From an uncultured Alphaproteobacteria bacterium (GTDB lineage: Bacteria > Pseudomonadota > Alphaproteobacteria > RF32 > CAG-239): a stretch of DNA of 44,208 bases. The stretch is from contig CALXTE010000015.1 in NCBI GenBank assembly GCA_944391345.1, positions 1-44,208 of the forward strand, given 5' to 3'. The notes beneath the pieces were generated by a model that saw nothing but the letters and a program-made list of their open reading frames with translations, did not search any database and was not told the origin of the DNA. Both the position numbers and the translations under genes were made by a program. Positions 25,368-33,401 of the stretch are shown in pieces (the first letter of the stretch is position 1; the number at the start of each line of letters is the position of its first letter).

Positions 25368-26516
25368 TTAAGCTACGAACAAATCTTTTATTTTATCAAA
25401 AAATCCTTTGGATTCTGGCTGACAACTTTCTTCATTGCTGATAGAGCGAAATTCTTCCAGTAACTCTTTTTGCCGAGCCGAGAGATGAGTAGGTGTTTCC
25501 ACACGAAACTGAACAAACAAATCCCCACGCTTGTTTGAACGCATAATTGTCATGCCTTCACCAACAATTTTTTTCTGTTGGTCTGTTTGGGTTCCAGCCA
25601 GCACATCAATTTCAATCTTTTCGCCTTTTATATCCGGAATTTCAATCTTTCCGCCGAGAGCGGCACAAGCCATGGAAATCGGAACGCGAACATAAAGATT
25701 GGCCCCGTCACGAATAAACAATTTGTGTTCCTTAATAGTGATAAAGACATATAAATCGCCATTATCACCGCCACGAATACCACTCTGACCTTCGCCGGAA
25801 ATCCGCATACGTGTGTTATCTTCAATACCGGCAGGAATTTTGATTTTGAGCGTTTTTTCACTTTGAATAAAGCCGTTTCCGCCGCATTTTTTGCAGGCAT
25901 CTTTAACCACGCGTCCTTCACCATGACATTGAGGGCAGGTTGTTTCCATAATCATAAAGCCGCGCTGGGTACGAACTTTTCCGCTGCCATGACAATTTGA
26001 ACAAATCGGAGCTTCTTTTCCGTCAGCCGTTCCGTGTCCGTGACAATCTTCACATTCGGTCGTGGTCGGAATTTTAATTTCTTTTTCAACGCCGTTAAAG
26101 GCTTCTTCCAGAGTTATTTCCAGATTATAGCGGATATCGGCACCATCTTGCGCCTGAGAATGAGCCGAACGCCCCCGTCCGCCGCCCATAAAATCCGAGA
26201 AAATATCACCGAAAATATCGGAGAATCCACCCCCGCCAAAATTAAAATCAAACCCGTTAAACGGATTTCCGCCGCCCATTCCGCCATTGGCAAAAGCCTG
26301 TTTGCCATAGCGATCATAAGCTGCACGTTTTTGCTCATCTTTCAAAACATCATAAGCTTCATTAATCGCTTTAAATTTATTTTCAGCTTCTTTATCTCCG
26401 GGGTTACGGTCCGGATGATATTTCATAGCCAGCTTGTGATAAGCCCGTTTTATCTCATCGGCGCTGGCGGTTTTTTGAACTTCCAAAAGTTCGTAATAAT
26501 CTGCTTCGACTGTCAT
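25368..26516 (-). CDS. dnaJ: Chaperone protein DnaJ
   Basis: Hsp40 co-chaperone that stimulates DnaK and binds unfolded substrates. The J domain (residues 7-72) has HPD at 34-36. A Gly/Phe-rich linker follows (about 75-115), then four CXXCXGXG zinc repeats ([32 protein letters not shown]), and the C-terminal substrate-binding domains. At 382 aa it is full length. It is downstream of dnaK in the same orientation, but separated by 149 bases containing a strong terminator, so it may be made partly from its own promoter. Confidence 0.97.
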   Translation of the reverse strand: MTVEADYYELLEVQKTASADEIKRAYHKLAMKYHPDRNPGDKEAENKFKAINEAYDVLKDEQKRAAYDRYGKQAFANGGMGGGNPFNGFDFNFGGGGFSDIFGDIFSDFMGGGRGRSAHSQAQDGADIRYNLEITLEEAFNGVEKEIKIPTTTECEDCHGHGTADGKEAPICSNCHGSGKVRTQRGFMIMETTCPQCHGEGRVVKDACKKCGGNGFIQSEKTLKIKIPAGIEDNTRMRISGEGQSGIRGGDNGDLYVFITIKEHKLFIRDGANLYVRVPISMACAALGGKIEIPDIKGEKIEIDVLAGTQTDQQKKIVGEGMTIMRSNKRGDLFVQFRVETPTHLSARQKELLEEFRSISNEESCQPESKGFFDKIKDLFVA

Positions 26517-26607
26517 TTTTTTGCTTTTTCAAAGAAATTAATTTCAAGTTACCCTTTATGTAGGGGTTTTTATCTTAAAACGCAAGCCCTAATTCAATAA
26601 AAAGTCT

Positions 26608-26646
26608 AAAAAAACACCGCTTAGAAAGCTCTAAACGGTGTTTTTG
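26608..26646 (-). terminator. Terminator between dnaK and dnaJ
   Basis: On the minus strand CACCGTTTAGA and TCTAAGCGGTG form an 11-base-pair stem (one G-U pair) around a four-base loop, followed by seven T. It should end or attenuate dnaK transcripts before dnaJ. Confidence 0.85.
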
Positions 26647-26665
26647 TTTCAGAGAAAGAAAACTT

Positions 26666-28579
26666 TTACTTAACTTCCTCAAAATCAGCATCAACAACCT
26701 TTTCATCTTTCGGCTGTTCAGCGCCGGCAGAAGCTCCTGCATCTGGCCCTTGAGCTGCACCGGCTTGAGATTGAGCCTGCTGAGCCTTATACATGGCTTC
26801 ACCAAGCTTCATTGAGGCTTGCATCAAAGCTTCGGTCTTTTCTTTGATGACCGTAAGATCTTCAGCTTCGGTTGCGGTTTTAAGCTCACCGATAGAGGTC
26901 TCAATTGCAGACTTTTCAGCCGGACTGATTTTATCGCCATATTCTTTCAAGGTCTTTTCGGTAGAGTTAATCAAACCTTCAGCCTGATTCTTGGCTTCAA
27001 CCAGCTCTTTTTTGCGCTTATCTGACTCAGCATTAGCCTCAGCGTCTTTTACCATCTTTTCGATATCGGCATCAGACAAACCGCCGCTGGCCTGAATACG
27101 AATAGCTTGCTCTTTGTTAGTCGCTTTATCTTTAGCCGAAACATTAACAATACCGTTAGCGTCAATATCAAAGGTAACTTCGATTTGCGGCATACCACGC
27201 GGTGCAGGCGGAATACCGACCAAATCAAACTGACCGAGCAGCTTGTTGTCGGCAGCCATTTCACGCTCACCTTGGAAGACACGAATGGTAACGGCTGTCT
27301 GACCATCTTCAGCGGTTGAGAAGACCTGAGATTTACGTGTTGGAATGGTTGTGTTGCGGTCAATCAAACGAGTAAAGACGCCGCCCAAGGTCTCAATACC
27401 CAAAGACAACGGGGTAACATCGAGCAGCAAAACATCTTTAACATCGCCGACCAAAACACCGCCCTGAATAGCAGCACCCATAGCAACAACTTCATCAGGG
27501 TTAACACCTTTGTGCGGTTCTTTACCGAAGATTTCTTTAACTTTTTCTTGAACTTTCGGCATACGGGTCATACCACCGACCAAGATAACTTCACTGATTT
27601 CATTAGCGGTCAAACCGGCATCAGCCAAAGCCTTACGGCAAGGTTCAGCGGTTTTTTCAATCAAGTCATCAACCAAAGATTCAAATTTTGCACGGGTCAA
27701 CTTCATGTTCAAATGTTTCGGACCTGTTGCATCAGCGGTAATAAACGGCAAGTTAATTTCTGTCTGAGTAGCAGAAGACAACTCAATTTTAGCTTTTTCT
27801 GCAGCTTCTTTCAAGCGTTGCAAAGCCAAACGGTCGTTTTTCAAATCAATACCGCTTTCTTTTTTGAATTCATCAGTCAAATAGTTAACCAGGCGCTGGT
27901 CAAAATCTTCACCACCGAGGAAGGTATCACCGTTTGTAGATTTAACTTCAAAAACGCCGTCACCGATTTCCAAAATAGAAATATCAAATGTACCGCCGCC
28001 CAAGTCATAAACAGCGATTGTGCCGGATGTTTTCTTGTCCATACCATAAGCCAAAGCAGCAGCTGTCGGCTCGTTGATAATACGCAAAACATCTAAGCCT
28101 GCGATTTTACCGGCATCTTTAGTCGCCTGACGTTGAGAGTCATTAAAATAAGCCGGAACGGTAATAACAGCTTTCTCAATTTTTTCGCCAAGATAACTTT
28201 CGGCATATTCCTTAATTTTCTGCAGAACAATAGCCGAGATTTGAGAAGGAGCATATTTCTGTCCTTTTACTTCAACCCAAGCATCACCATTGTCACCTTC
28301 AATAATTTTGAACGGAACGAGCTTTTTGTCTTTCTCAACTTCCGGAGAATTAAAGCGACGACCGATTAAACGTTTAATGGCAAACAAAGTATTTTCAGGA
28401 TTGGTTACAGCCTGTCTTTTAGCGGCCGCACCGACCAGTCTTTCGGTTTCGGTAAAAGCGACCATAGACGGCGTTGTACGAGCACCTTCACTGTTTTCCA
28501 AAACCTTTGGATCTTTACCATCCATAACGGCAAAGCAGGAATTGGTTGTACCCAAATCGATACCAAGAACTTTACTCAT
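26666..28579 (-). CDS. dnaK: Chaperone protein DnaK (Hsp70)
   Basis: Hsp70 ATPase chaperone. The N-terminus [13 protein letters not shown], the ATPase-domain signatures [16 protein letters not shown] and [14 protein letters not shown], and the linker [13 protein letters not shown] mark the nucleotide-binding domain. The substrate-binding domain follows, with an Ala/Gln-rich lid ending [13 protein letters not shown], the typical C-terminal EEVK. At 637 aa it is full length. AAGGAAG lies upstream of the ATG. An RpoH-type promoter is visible about 45 bases upstream. Confidence 0.98.
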   Translation of the reverse strand: MSKVLGIDLGTTNSCFAVMDGKDPKVLENSEGARTTPSMVAFTETERLVGAAAKRQAVTNPENTLFAIKRLIGRRFNSPEVEKDKKLVPFKIIEGDNGDAWVEVKGQKYAPSQISAIVLQKIKEYAESYLGEKIEKAVITVPAYFNDSQRQATKDAGKIAGLDVLRIINEPTAAALAYGMDKKTSGTIAVYDLGGGTFDISILEIGDGVFEVKSTNGDTFLGGEDFDQRLVNYLTDEFKKESGIDLKNDRLALQRLKEAAEKAKIELSSATQTEINLPFITADATGPKHLNMKLTRAKFESLVDDLIEKTAEPCRKALADAGLTANEISEVILVGGMTRMPKVQEKVKEIFGKEPHKGVNPDEVVAMGAAIQGGVLVGDVKDVLLLDVTPLSLGIETLGGVFTRLIDRNTTIPTRKSQVFSTAEDGQTAVTIRVFQGEREMAADNKLLGQFDLVGIPPAPRGMPQIEVTFDIDANGIVNVSAKDKATNKEQAIRIQASGGLSDADIEKMVKDAEANAESDKRKKELVEAKNQAEGLINSTEKTLKEYGDKISPAEKSAIETSIGELKTATEAEDLTVIKEKTEALMQASMKLGEAMYKAQQAQSQAGAAQGPDAGASAGAEQPKDEKVVDADFEEVK

Positions 28580-28622
28580 GATTTTTACTTCCTTTTTTGT
28601 TTCAGAACTTTTCTAAAGGGAT

Positions 28623-28651
28623 ATATAAGGAGCAAAAATGCGATAAGCAAG
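28623..28651 (-). promoter_or_regulatory. RpoH (sigma-32) type promoter for dnaK
   Basis: On the minus strand CTTG is followed 18 bases later by CTTATAT, matching the alphaproteobacterial heat-shock pattern CTTG-N17/18-CYTATNT. It is about 45-70 bases before the dnaK start codon. No CIRCE inverted repeat is present. Confidence 0.75.
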
Positions 28652-28688
28652 AGCCGGAACAATTTTTTTGAAAAAAAGTTTAAAAATT

Positions 28689-30191
28689 TTAAGCTTCTGT
28701 TTCTTCGGAAGAAACAATTTCATAACCGGTATAAGCATCCACCACCGAGTTAGCAAAGGCAAAATCCGTAGAATTGCAAGCATAAATACGATAAATAGGC
28801 TCACCTTGCTCAACCGAATCACCAACTTTTTTAAAGAGGTCAATTCCGGCACCTGCATATTGCCCCGCACCGGCTAAAACGCCGATTTTATTGATTCTGG
28901 CATTGTCTATGGCTTCAATAACCCCGCTGACATTCGCTGTAATATCACGAGAAAGTTTTCCGATTTTGGGTTGCGGAACTTTTCCTTGTGCTTTAATAAT
29001 ATTGTTCATCATCTCCAACGCCCGACCGGAATCCAAAATCTCTTTTGCCACAAAATAACCTTGCCCGCCACGCAGCTTGGGGTCAAATTCAAGCATGCGC
29101 CCAGCCAAAAAGAGCGATTTTTCGCGCAAATCCTGTGGTGCATCTTCACTGTTTTTCAGAACTTTAATCACATCGCGCGCTTCAAGCACCGCGCCGATTC
29201 CATTACCGATAGGCTCACTTCCGTCGGTAATCACCACATCAATATCAATTGAGAGCATATCACCGACAAATTCCATAAGCTTGCGCAGGCGCATTGCTTC
29301 ATTAGCGCTTTTTATGCGCGATTTTGCACCGACCGGAATATCAATTAATAAATTTGTCACACCGGCCGCCATTTTAATGGCAAGAATAGAGGCAGCAATA
29401 TGTTCTTGTTGTGCAATGCCGATTTGTCGTTCAACATTGCTGATAATACGGCTTGCGGGGCAAATATCGAGCTTATCATAGCTAACGATTGCGGCGCGGT
29501 TTTCTTCAATCAGAGTTTTAAGCCGCTCTTCATCAAAATCAACATTTGTCAAAACGCCCATTGTATCAGCCACACCGGCACAAGACGTCAAAGAATGAGA
29601 AGCTGTTTTAGGCATAGCTAATCCATAAGCACCGACAATTGCCGTAATAATAATGTCGGTTTTATTCCCCGGAACACCGCCGAGCGAGTGGCAATCAACC
29701 ACCAAACTTTCGTTATCCCAGTGTAAAACCTTGTCTCCGATCATCGCCTCGGTCAAAGACAAAACCTCCGGCGCAGACATAAAAGAACCGGAAGCCACCA
29801 AAAAAGAGGCAATATCCATATTTGAATATTTTTTAGAGGTAATATCATTAATAATGGCGCTATATTCGGCAGAGGTCAGAATGTTTCCGGCAATTTTGCG
29901 TTTTATGGCATTTGTGCTGACCGGCACCGGAGAAAGTGTCAAAGAAACTTTTGCGCCTTCAGGAAGATTAATTTGCTTAAAAGCTTCATCATTAAGGGCC
30001 AATTCATCAGGAGAAACCAGAGCCTCATCATCAACAATCTGCAAAAAAGCGGTAATTGTTTTAATTCCGCCATGCACCTCAATCTTAACCAAAGAATTAA
30101 TGTCATCGGTTTTATAAGCCGCGCAGTTTCGGCTGAGATAAACAATATTTTCATTAAAAGACGCAATGGGCAGATGTTTAAGAGTCAACAT
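28689..30191 (-). CDS. Thymidine phosphorylase / AMP-phosphorylase-like family protein
   Basis: A nucleoside phosphorylase of the long (about 500 aa) class found in alphaproteobacteria and related to archaeal AMP phosphorylase. An N-terminal beta-rich domain (about 1-90) precedes the DeoA-like catalytic domain, in which VVDCHSLGGVPGNKTD, the TSCAGVADTMGVLTNVD region and ITDGSEPIGNGIG are typical phosphate- and nucleoside-binding segments. Whether it acts on thymidine, uridine or AMP is not decidable here. The ATG at 30191 with AGAGG ten bases upstream is preferred over the in-frame extension to 30221, giving 500 aa. Confidence 0.88.
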   Translation of the reverse strand: MLTLKHLPIASFNENIVYLSRNCAAYKTDDINSLVKIEVHGGIKTITAFLQIVDDEALVSPDELALNDEAFKQINLPEGAKVSLTLSPVPVSTNAIKRKIAGNILTSAEYSAIINDITSKKYSNMDIASFLVASGSFMSAPEVLSLTEAMIGDKVLHWDNESLVVDCHSLGGVPGNKTDIIITAIVGAYGLAMPKTASHSLTSCAGVADTMGVLTNVDFDEERLKTLIEENRAAIVSYDKLDICPASRIISNVERQIGIAQQEHIAASILAIKMAAGVTNLLIDIPVGAKSRIKSANEAMRLRKLMEFVGDMLSIDIDVVITDGSEPIGNGIGAVLEARDVIKVLKNSEDAPQDLREKSLFLAGRMLEFDPKLRGGQGYFVAKEILDSGRALEMMNNIIKAQGKVPQPKIGKLSRDITANVSGVIEAIDNARINKIGVLAGAGQYAGAGIDLFKKVGDSVEQGEPIYRIYACNSTDFAFANSVVDAYTGYEIVSSEETEA

Positions 30192-30300
30192 ATCAAAACA
30201 ACCTCTGGCAAATAAAGACAAATAATAAAAATCATAACCTGAAAAAGGAATTTCTGCAAGGCGATTTTTTTCGGGAAAAAGAGAATTTATTAACTCAAAA

Positions 30301-30329
30301 TTGACAGATTACAAATAATAATGTAACAT
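30301..30329 (+). promoter_or_regulatory. Sigma-70-type promoter for the 138-aa gene and PTS genes
   Basis: A perfect TTGACA is followed by a 17-base spacer and TAACAT. A start site near 30336 would give a leader of about 27 bases. It is one of the clearest housekeeping promoters in the window and probably drives 30363 onwards. Confidence 0.7.
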
Positions 30330-30362
30330 ATAACACTAAAGAAAACAAAGAAGGTAAAAACA

Positions 30363-30779
30363 ATGGAAAATCAGTATTACACTTTGGTTGAAAAACAGGA
30401 CTTTTATGAAATTATTGAAAACAAATATGGCGAATTGGCCATATTTATTGACGCCAGAGAAGGTGCACCTAAAAATCCGGTATTAGAATTTGATGGCAAA
30501 AGCACGGCGATTCTCCGTCGTGATGACCGTGTTTCGGTATTGCTTGAAAATATTGATGAAGAAACCAGAGCTCCACTGGCTGAAGCCGAATTTGTTTTGG
30601 TTGTTGAATTAGACGGCAAGATGGTAAACCGCACCTATGGTGTTCCGCTTGATAATGTTGAAGAAGTCAATATGAAAGGCCGTCGCACCCGCGCTGATGA
30701 AATTATTAAGTCAAAGAGCCGTGAAGAATTAATCAAAAGCTTTGGCGCTGTCAAAGTTTGGAGCTGCGGCAAGAAATAA
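30363..30779 (+). CDS. Hypothetical protein, 138 aa
   Basis: I do not recognise this protein. It is a soluble, acidic-to-neutral protein with alternating strand-like segments (LAIFIDAREG, TAILRRDDRVSVLL, EFVLVVELDG) and an Arg/Lys-rich helix near the C-terminus, ending WSCGKK. There is no signal peptide or membrane segment. AAGG lies before the ATG. It follows a strong promoter and precedes the EIIA gene by 25 bases, so it is probably expressed with the regulatory PTS genes; a role in that system is only an inference from position. Confidence 0.75.
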   Translation: MENQYYTLVEKQDFYEIIENKYGELAIFIDAREGAPKNPVLEFDGKSTAILRRDDRVSVLLENIDEETRAPLAEAEFVLVVELDGKMVNRTYGVPLDNVEEVNMKGRRTRADEIIKSKSREELIKSFGAVKVWSCGKK

Positions 30780-30804
30780 TAAAACTTTTTTAAGGAAACA
30801 AAAA

Positions 30805-31203
30805 ATGATAGGCTTAGTTTTGGTCACCCATGGAAAACTGGCAGAAGAATTTATATCGGCAATGCAACATGTTGTTGGTCCGCAAGATCAAGTTCGCGCC
30901 GTATGCATCGGCCCCGAAGACGATATGGAAATGCGCCGTGCGGAAATTTTAAATAAAGTCGGCGAAGTTGACAACGGCAGCGGTGCAATTGTTTTGACCG
31001 ATATGTTTGGCGGCACACCGTCAAATTTGGCCATTTCGATTATGGATAAAGCTAAAGTTGAGATTATTGCCGGCATAAATCTTCCGATGCTGATAAAGCT
31101 TGCCAGCTTAAGAAAGGACAAATCCTTGAAAGAAGCGGTTGAGGGGGCGCAAGAAGCCGGAAAAAAGTATATTAATGTCGCATCAAAATTGCTGGGAATG
31201 TAA
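30805..31203 (+). CDS. PTS EIIA component, mannose/fructose (EIIA-Man) type
   Basis: A stand-alone EIIA domain of the mannose family. It opens MIGLVLVTHGKLAEEF with the phosphorylatable His9, and contains VLTDMFGGTPSNLA, a conserved loop of the family. At 132 aa only the A domain is present; no IIB, IIC or IID genes are nearby, so a regulatory role is more likely than sugar uptake. The start is the ATG at 30805 with AAGGA seven bases upstream. HPr follows three bases after its stop. Alphaproteobacteria often use such a protein as the end point of a regulatory phosphorelay. Confidence 0.93.
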   Translation: MIGLVLVTHGKLAEEFISAMQHVVGPQDQVRAVCIGPEDDMEMRRAEILNKVGEVDNGSGAIVLTDMFGGTPSNLAISIMDKAKVEIIAGINLPMLIKLASLRKDKSLKEAVEGAQEAGKKYINVASKLLGM

Positions 31204-31206
31204 GCA

Positions 31207-31482
31207 ATGTCTGAAGAAATAAGCGTAGAACTTGAAGTTAAAAATAAAAAAGGTATCCATGCACGTGCGGCGGCAGCCTTTGTCAAAACCATTGAAGACA
31301 TGGACGCCGAAGTCACTGTTGAAAGAATCGGCCAGACGGTAAGCGGCTGCTCAATCATGGGCTTAATGATGTTGGCCGCAGCCAAAGGCACCACCATAAA
31401 AATCAATGCCCGCGGTAAAGAAGCCCAAAAAGCCATAGATGCCTTGACCAATTTGATAAACAGCAAGTTCGGAGAAGAATAG
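31207..31482 (+). CDS. ptsH: Phosphocarrier protein HPr
   Basis: Small phosphocarrier between enzyme I and the EIIA above. The active-site His18 lies in GIHARAAAAF, and the regulatory serine is Ser49 in SGCSIMG (equivalent to Ser46 of Bacillus HPr). Having both residues fits regulation by the HPr kinase encoded at 12338-12760. At 91 aa it has normal length. Enzyme I is not in the window. The methyltransferase gene starts one base after its stop. Confidence 0.95.
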   Translation: MSEEISVELEVKNKKGIHARAAAAFVKTIEDMDAEVTVERIGQTVSGCSIMGLMMLAAAKGTTIKINARGKEAQKAIDALTNLINSKFGEE

Positions 31483-31483
31483 G

Positions 31484-32410
31484 GTGAAAGAAAAAGCACC
31501 ACGTAACAAAACGCTTGAACTTAGCCCTAAAGAAATGAACGAATACGCCAAAAGGGCAATTAAATTAAATTTTAAAGCTTCAATAGATTATATCTTAGAT
31601 AAAACCATTCATCAAGACATGATGAAAACACTGGATTATCTGCCGGATTCATCGGTTGATTTGATAGTGGTTGACCCGCCGTATAATCTAACCAAAGTCT
31701 TCGGAAACAGTGTATTTAAAGAGCGCGATTTTAGCGAATACAAAAAATGGCTTGAAAAATGGATAAAAAAACTTCCGCGTATCTTGAAGGAAAACGGGAG
31801 TTTGTATATTTGCGCCGATTGGAAAACATCAATTGTCATACCGGAAGTTGCCGGCAAATATTTTATCTTGCAAAACCGCATTTCTTGGGAAAGAGAAAAG
31901 GGCCGCGGCGCTAAAGATAACTGGAAAAATTGCTTGGAAGATATCTGGTTTTTTACCAAAAGCAAAGATTATACATTTAACCTCGATGCGGTAAAAATTT
32001 TGCGTCCGGTTGTCGCCCCTTATCGCGATGAACAAGGCGAACCCAAAGATTGGGTTGAAGAAAGCGGCCGTCGCAGCCGTCTGACTTATCCCTCAAACAT
32101 CTGGACCGATATCTCCATTCCGTTTTGGTCAATGCCGGAGAACACCCCTCATCCGACACAAAAACCAGAAAAATTAATTGCAAAATTGATTTTAGCCTCA
32201 AGTAATGAAGGCGATGTCGTCTTTGATCCCTTCTTAGGCTCCGGCACAACTTCTGTCGTCGCCAAAAAGCTCGGCCGCCACTATATTGGCATTGAAAAAG
32301 AAAAAGAATATGTTGCTTATGCTGAGTTTCGTCTTGAACAAGCGGATAGAAACAAAGAAATTCAAGGCTACGAGAACGGTGTATTTAAATCACGCAACGC
32401 CGAAATGTAG
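31484..32410 (+). CDS. Solo DNA adenine N6-methyltransferase, beta class
   Basis: A SAM-dependent DNA methyltransferase. The catalytic motif DPPYN is at residues 64-68, and the SAM-binding motif DPFLGSGTT at about 248-256. This catalytic-first order marks the beta class, to which CcrM belongs. At 308 aa it lacks a C-terminal domain of the kind CcrM uses for recognition, so GANTC specificity should not be assumed. No restriction endonuclease is adjacent. The start is GTG one base after the HPr stop, with GGAG upstream, so it looks translationally linked to the PTS genes. Two GTATTTAAA motif copies lie inside it (SVFK and GVFK). Confidence 0.88.
   Translation: MKEKAPRNKTLELSPKEMNEYAKRAIKLNFKASIDYILDKTIHQDMMKTLDYLPDSSVDLIVVDPPYNLTKVFGNSVFKERDFSEYKKWLEKWIKKLPRILKENGSLYICADWKTSIVIPEVAGKYFILQNRISWEREKGRGAKDNWKNCLEDIWFFTKSKDYTFNLDAVKILRPVVAPYRDEQGEPKDWVEESGRRSRLTYPSNIWTDISIPFWSMPENTPHPTQKPEKLIAKLILASSNEGDVVFDPFLGSGTTSVVAKKLGRHYIGIEKEKEYVAYAEFRLEQADRNKEIQGYENGVFKSRNAEM
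31707..31720 (+). repeat. GTATTTAAA motif copy 12 (inside methyltransferase)
   Basis: Reads ACAGTGTATTTAAA in the frame N-S-V-F-K, identical over 14 bases to copy 1 in mnmE and in the same frame. Confidence 0.7.
32376..32389 (+). repeat. GTATTTAAA motif copy 13 (end of methyltransferase)
   Basis: Reads ACGGTGTATTTAAA, in the frame N-G-V-F-K, about 21 bases before the stop codon. Confidence 0.65.
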
Positions 32411-32480
32411 ATATAAAGTTTAAGTCATAAAATAAAAATCACCACTTGTAATTCGGTTAAGGAAGCATAAATCCATTTGT

Positions 32481-32497
32481 GCCGATGAAATTCGGCA
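32481..32497 (+). promoter_or_regulatory. Small hairpin in the leader of the 34-aa gene
   Basis: GCCGA and TCGGC pair around a six-base loop, about 40 bases before the start codon, with an AT-rich run behind it. It could be an mRNA leader element or a weak attenuator. The stem is short. Confidence 0.35.
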
Positions 32498-32535
32498 GGA
32501 CGAAATCTTTAATAATTTTTTTAGGAGAAATCTTA

Positions 32536-32640
32536 ATGAGTAATAAGAATACGAGTAAAACTGCCTCGAGCAGTGAAAACTCAACAAATAACAGCAATAA
32601 TACGTCAAAAACCGGATGCGGTTGCGGCAAAAATAAATAG
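32536..32640 (+). CDS. Small Ser/Thr/Asn-rich peptide with GCGCG tail, 34 aa
   Basis: A 34-codon gene with a textbook ribosome binding site (AGGAGA at good spacing). The first 26 residues are almost all Ser, Thr, Asn and Lys, and the C-terminus is TGCGCGKNK, with two cysteines spaced by one glycine. No signal peptide or hydrophobic segment. A strong terminator follows about 70 bases later. The Cys-Gly tail could bind metal, form a disulfide or be a modification site; I do not recognise a family, and no maturation enzyme is adjacent. Its separation from the methyltransferase by 126 bases suggests its own transcript. Confidence 0.7.
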   Translation: MSNKNTSKTASSSENSTNNSNNTSKTGCGCGKNK

Positions 32641-32710
32641 CTGTTTATAAAAAACATAATACATATCGTTTGCACGTTTATTATTATCATAATATCACCT
32701 TAATTACACA

Positions 32711-32749
32711 GTCCCGACAAAAAACACACTTGTCGGGACAATTTTTTTT
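32711..32749 (+). terminator. Strong terminator after the 34-aa gene
   Basis: GTCCCGACAA and TTGTCGGGAC form a perfect ten-base-pair stem with a nine-base loop, followed by A-A-T8. It separates this unit from lolA. Confidence 0.93.
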
Positions 32750-32788
32750 CATTATATTAGTCAGAGAAAAATAACAAAGGGGGATATC

Positions 32789-33400
32789 ATGCGAAAATTA
32801 GCATTACTGGCGGGAATACTTATGTTGTTCAGCCCGAAGGCCTTTGCACAAAAAGCATCGGACGTTTTAGAAATTGAAAATTATTTGAACAACATAAAAA
32901 CTTTGCAAGCATCTTTTGTTCAAACCGCAAGCAACGGCAATACATCGGAAGGAAAAATCTATATTGCCAAACCAAACAAGATCCGCATGGAATATGATGA
33001 GCCTGTCAATGTATCCATTGTCGGCGACGGAAACTTTATTGTTTATCATGATAAAGAATTAGATCAAATAACCCATATTGACTATGACGATGTTCCCGCG
33101 AGCCTAATTTTGGCAAATGATATAAAGATTGATGGCAAAAAGATAAAAATAACCGATTTTTATAAAGATTCGGGAACGACTGAAGCTGTTTTTGAATATG
33201 AAGTAAACGGCGAAACACACCCGATAACCTTGGTCTTTAACAATAATCCTTTTGAGCTGAAACAGTGGAAAATCACGGATCCTCAGGGCATAGAAATAAG
33301 TGTCTTTTTATATAATATGGAACAAGATAAAGACCTTGATGAAACACTGTTCACGGTTAAAGAAAAACAAAGCCCGGTAAGAAAGAAAAATCGGAGATAA
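32789..33400 (+). CDS. lolA: Outer-membrane lipoprotein carrier protein LolA
   Basis: Periplasmic chaperone that carries lipoproteins from LolCDE to the outer membrane. A Sec signal peptide ends at KAFA-Q near residue 21. The mature protein has the LolA core: EIENYLNNIKTLQASFVQTASNGNTSEGKIYIAKPNKIRMEYDEP, with the remaining beta strands of the half-barrel. At 203 aa it is normal length. AAAGGGGG precedes the ATG. The next gene, xthA, follows one base after its stop, a pairing common in alphaproteobacteria. Confidence 0.92.
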   Translation: MRKLALLAGILMLFSPKAFAQKASDVLEIENYLNNIKTLQASFVQTASNGNTSEGKIYIAKPNKIRMEYDEPVNVSIVGDGNFIVYHDKELDQITHIDYDDVPASLILANDIKIDGKKIKITDFYKDSGTTEAVFEYEVNGETHPITLVFNNNPFELKQWKITDPQGIEISVFLYNMEQDKDLDETLFTVKEKQSPVRKKNRR

Positions 33401-33401
33401 T

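Noticed and set aside
27512-28096. Long open frame (about 194 codons) antisense to dnaK
   Set aside because: Its composition is the mirror of dnaK codon usage, it has no ribosome binding site, and its product matches no family. It is a shadow of the highly expressed gene.
30888-31502. Long open frame (about 204 codons) antisense to EIIA and HPr
   Set aside because: It lies entirely over three well-supported plus-strand genes and has a Ser/Ala/Ile-rich composition typical of an antisense frame.
31484-32640. A restriction-modification or modified-peptide gene cluster around the methyltransferase and the 34-aa peptide
   Set aside because: No restriction enzyme, maturation enzyme or transporter is adjacent. 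The neighbours are PTS genes and lolA.
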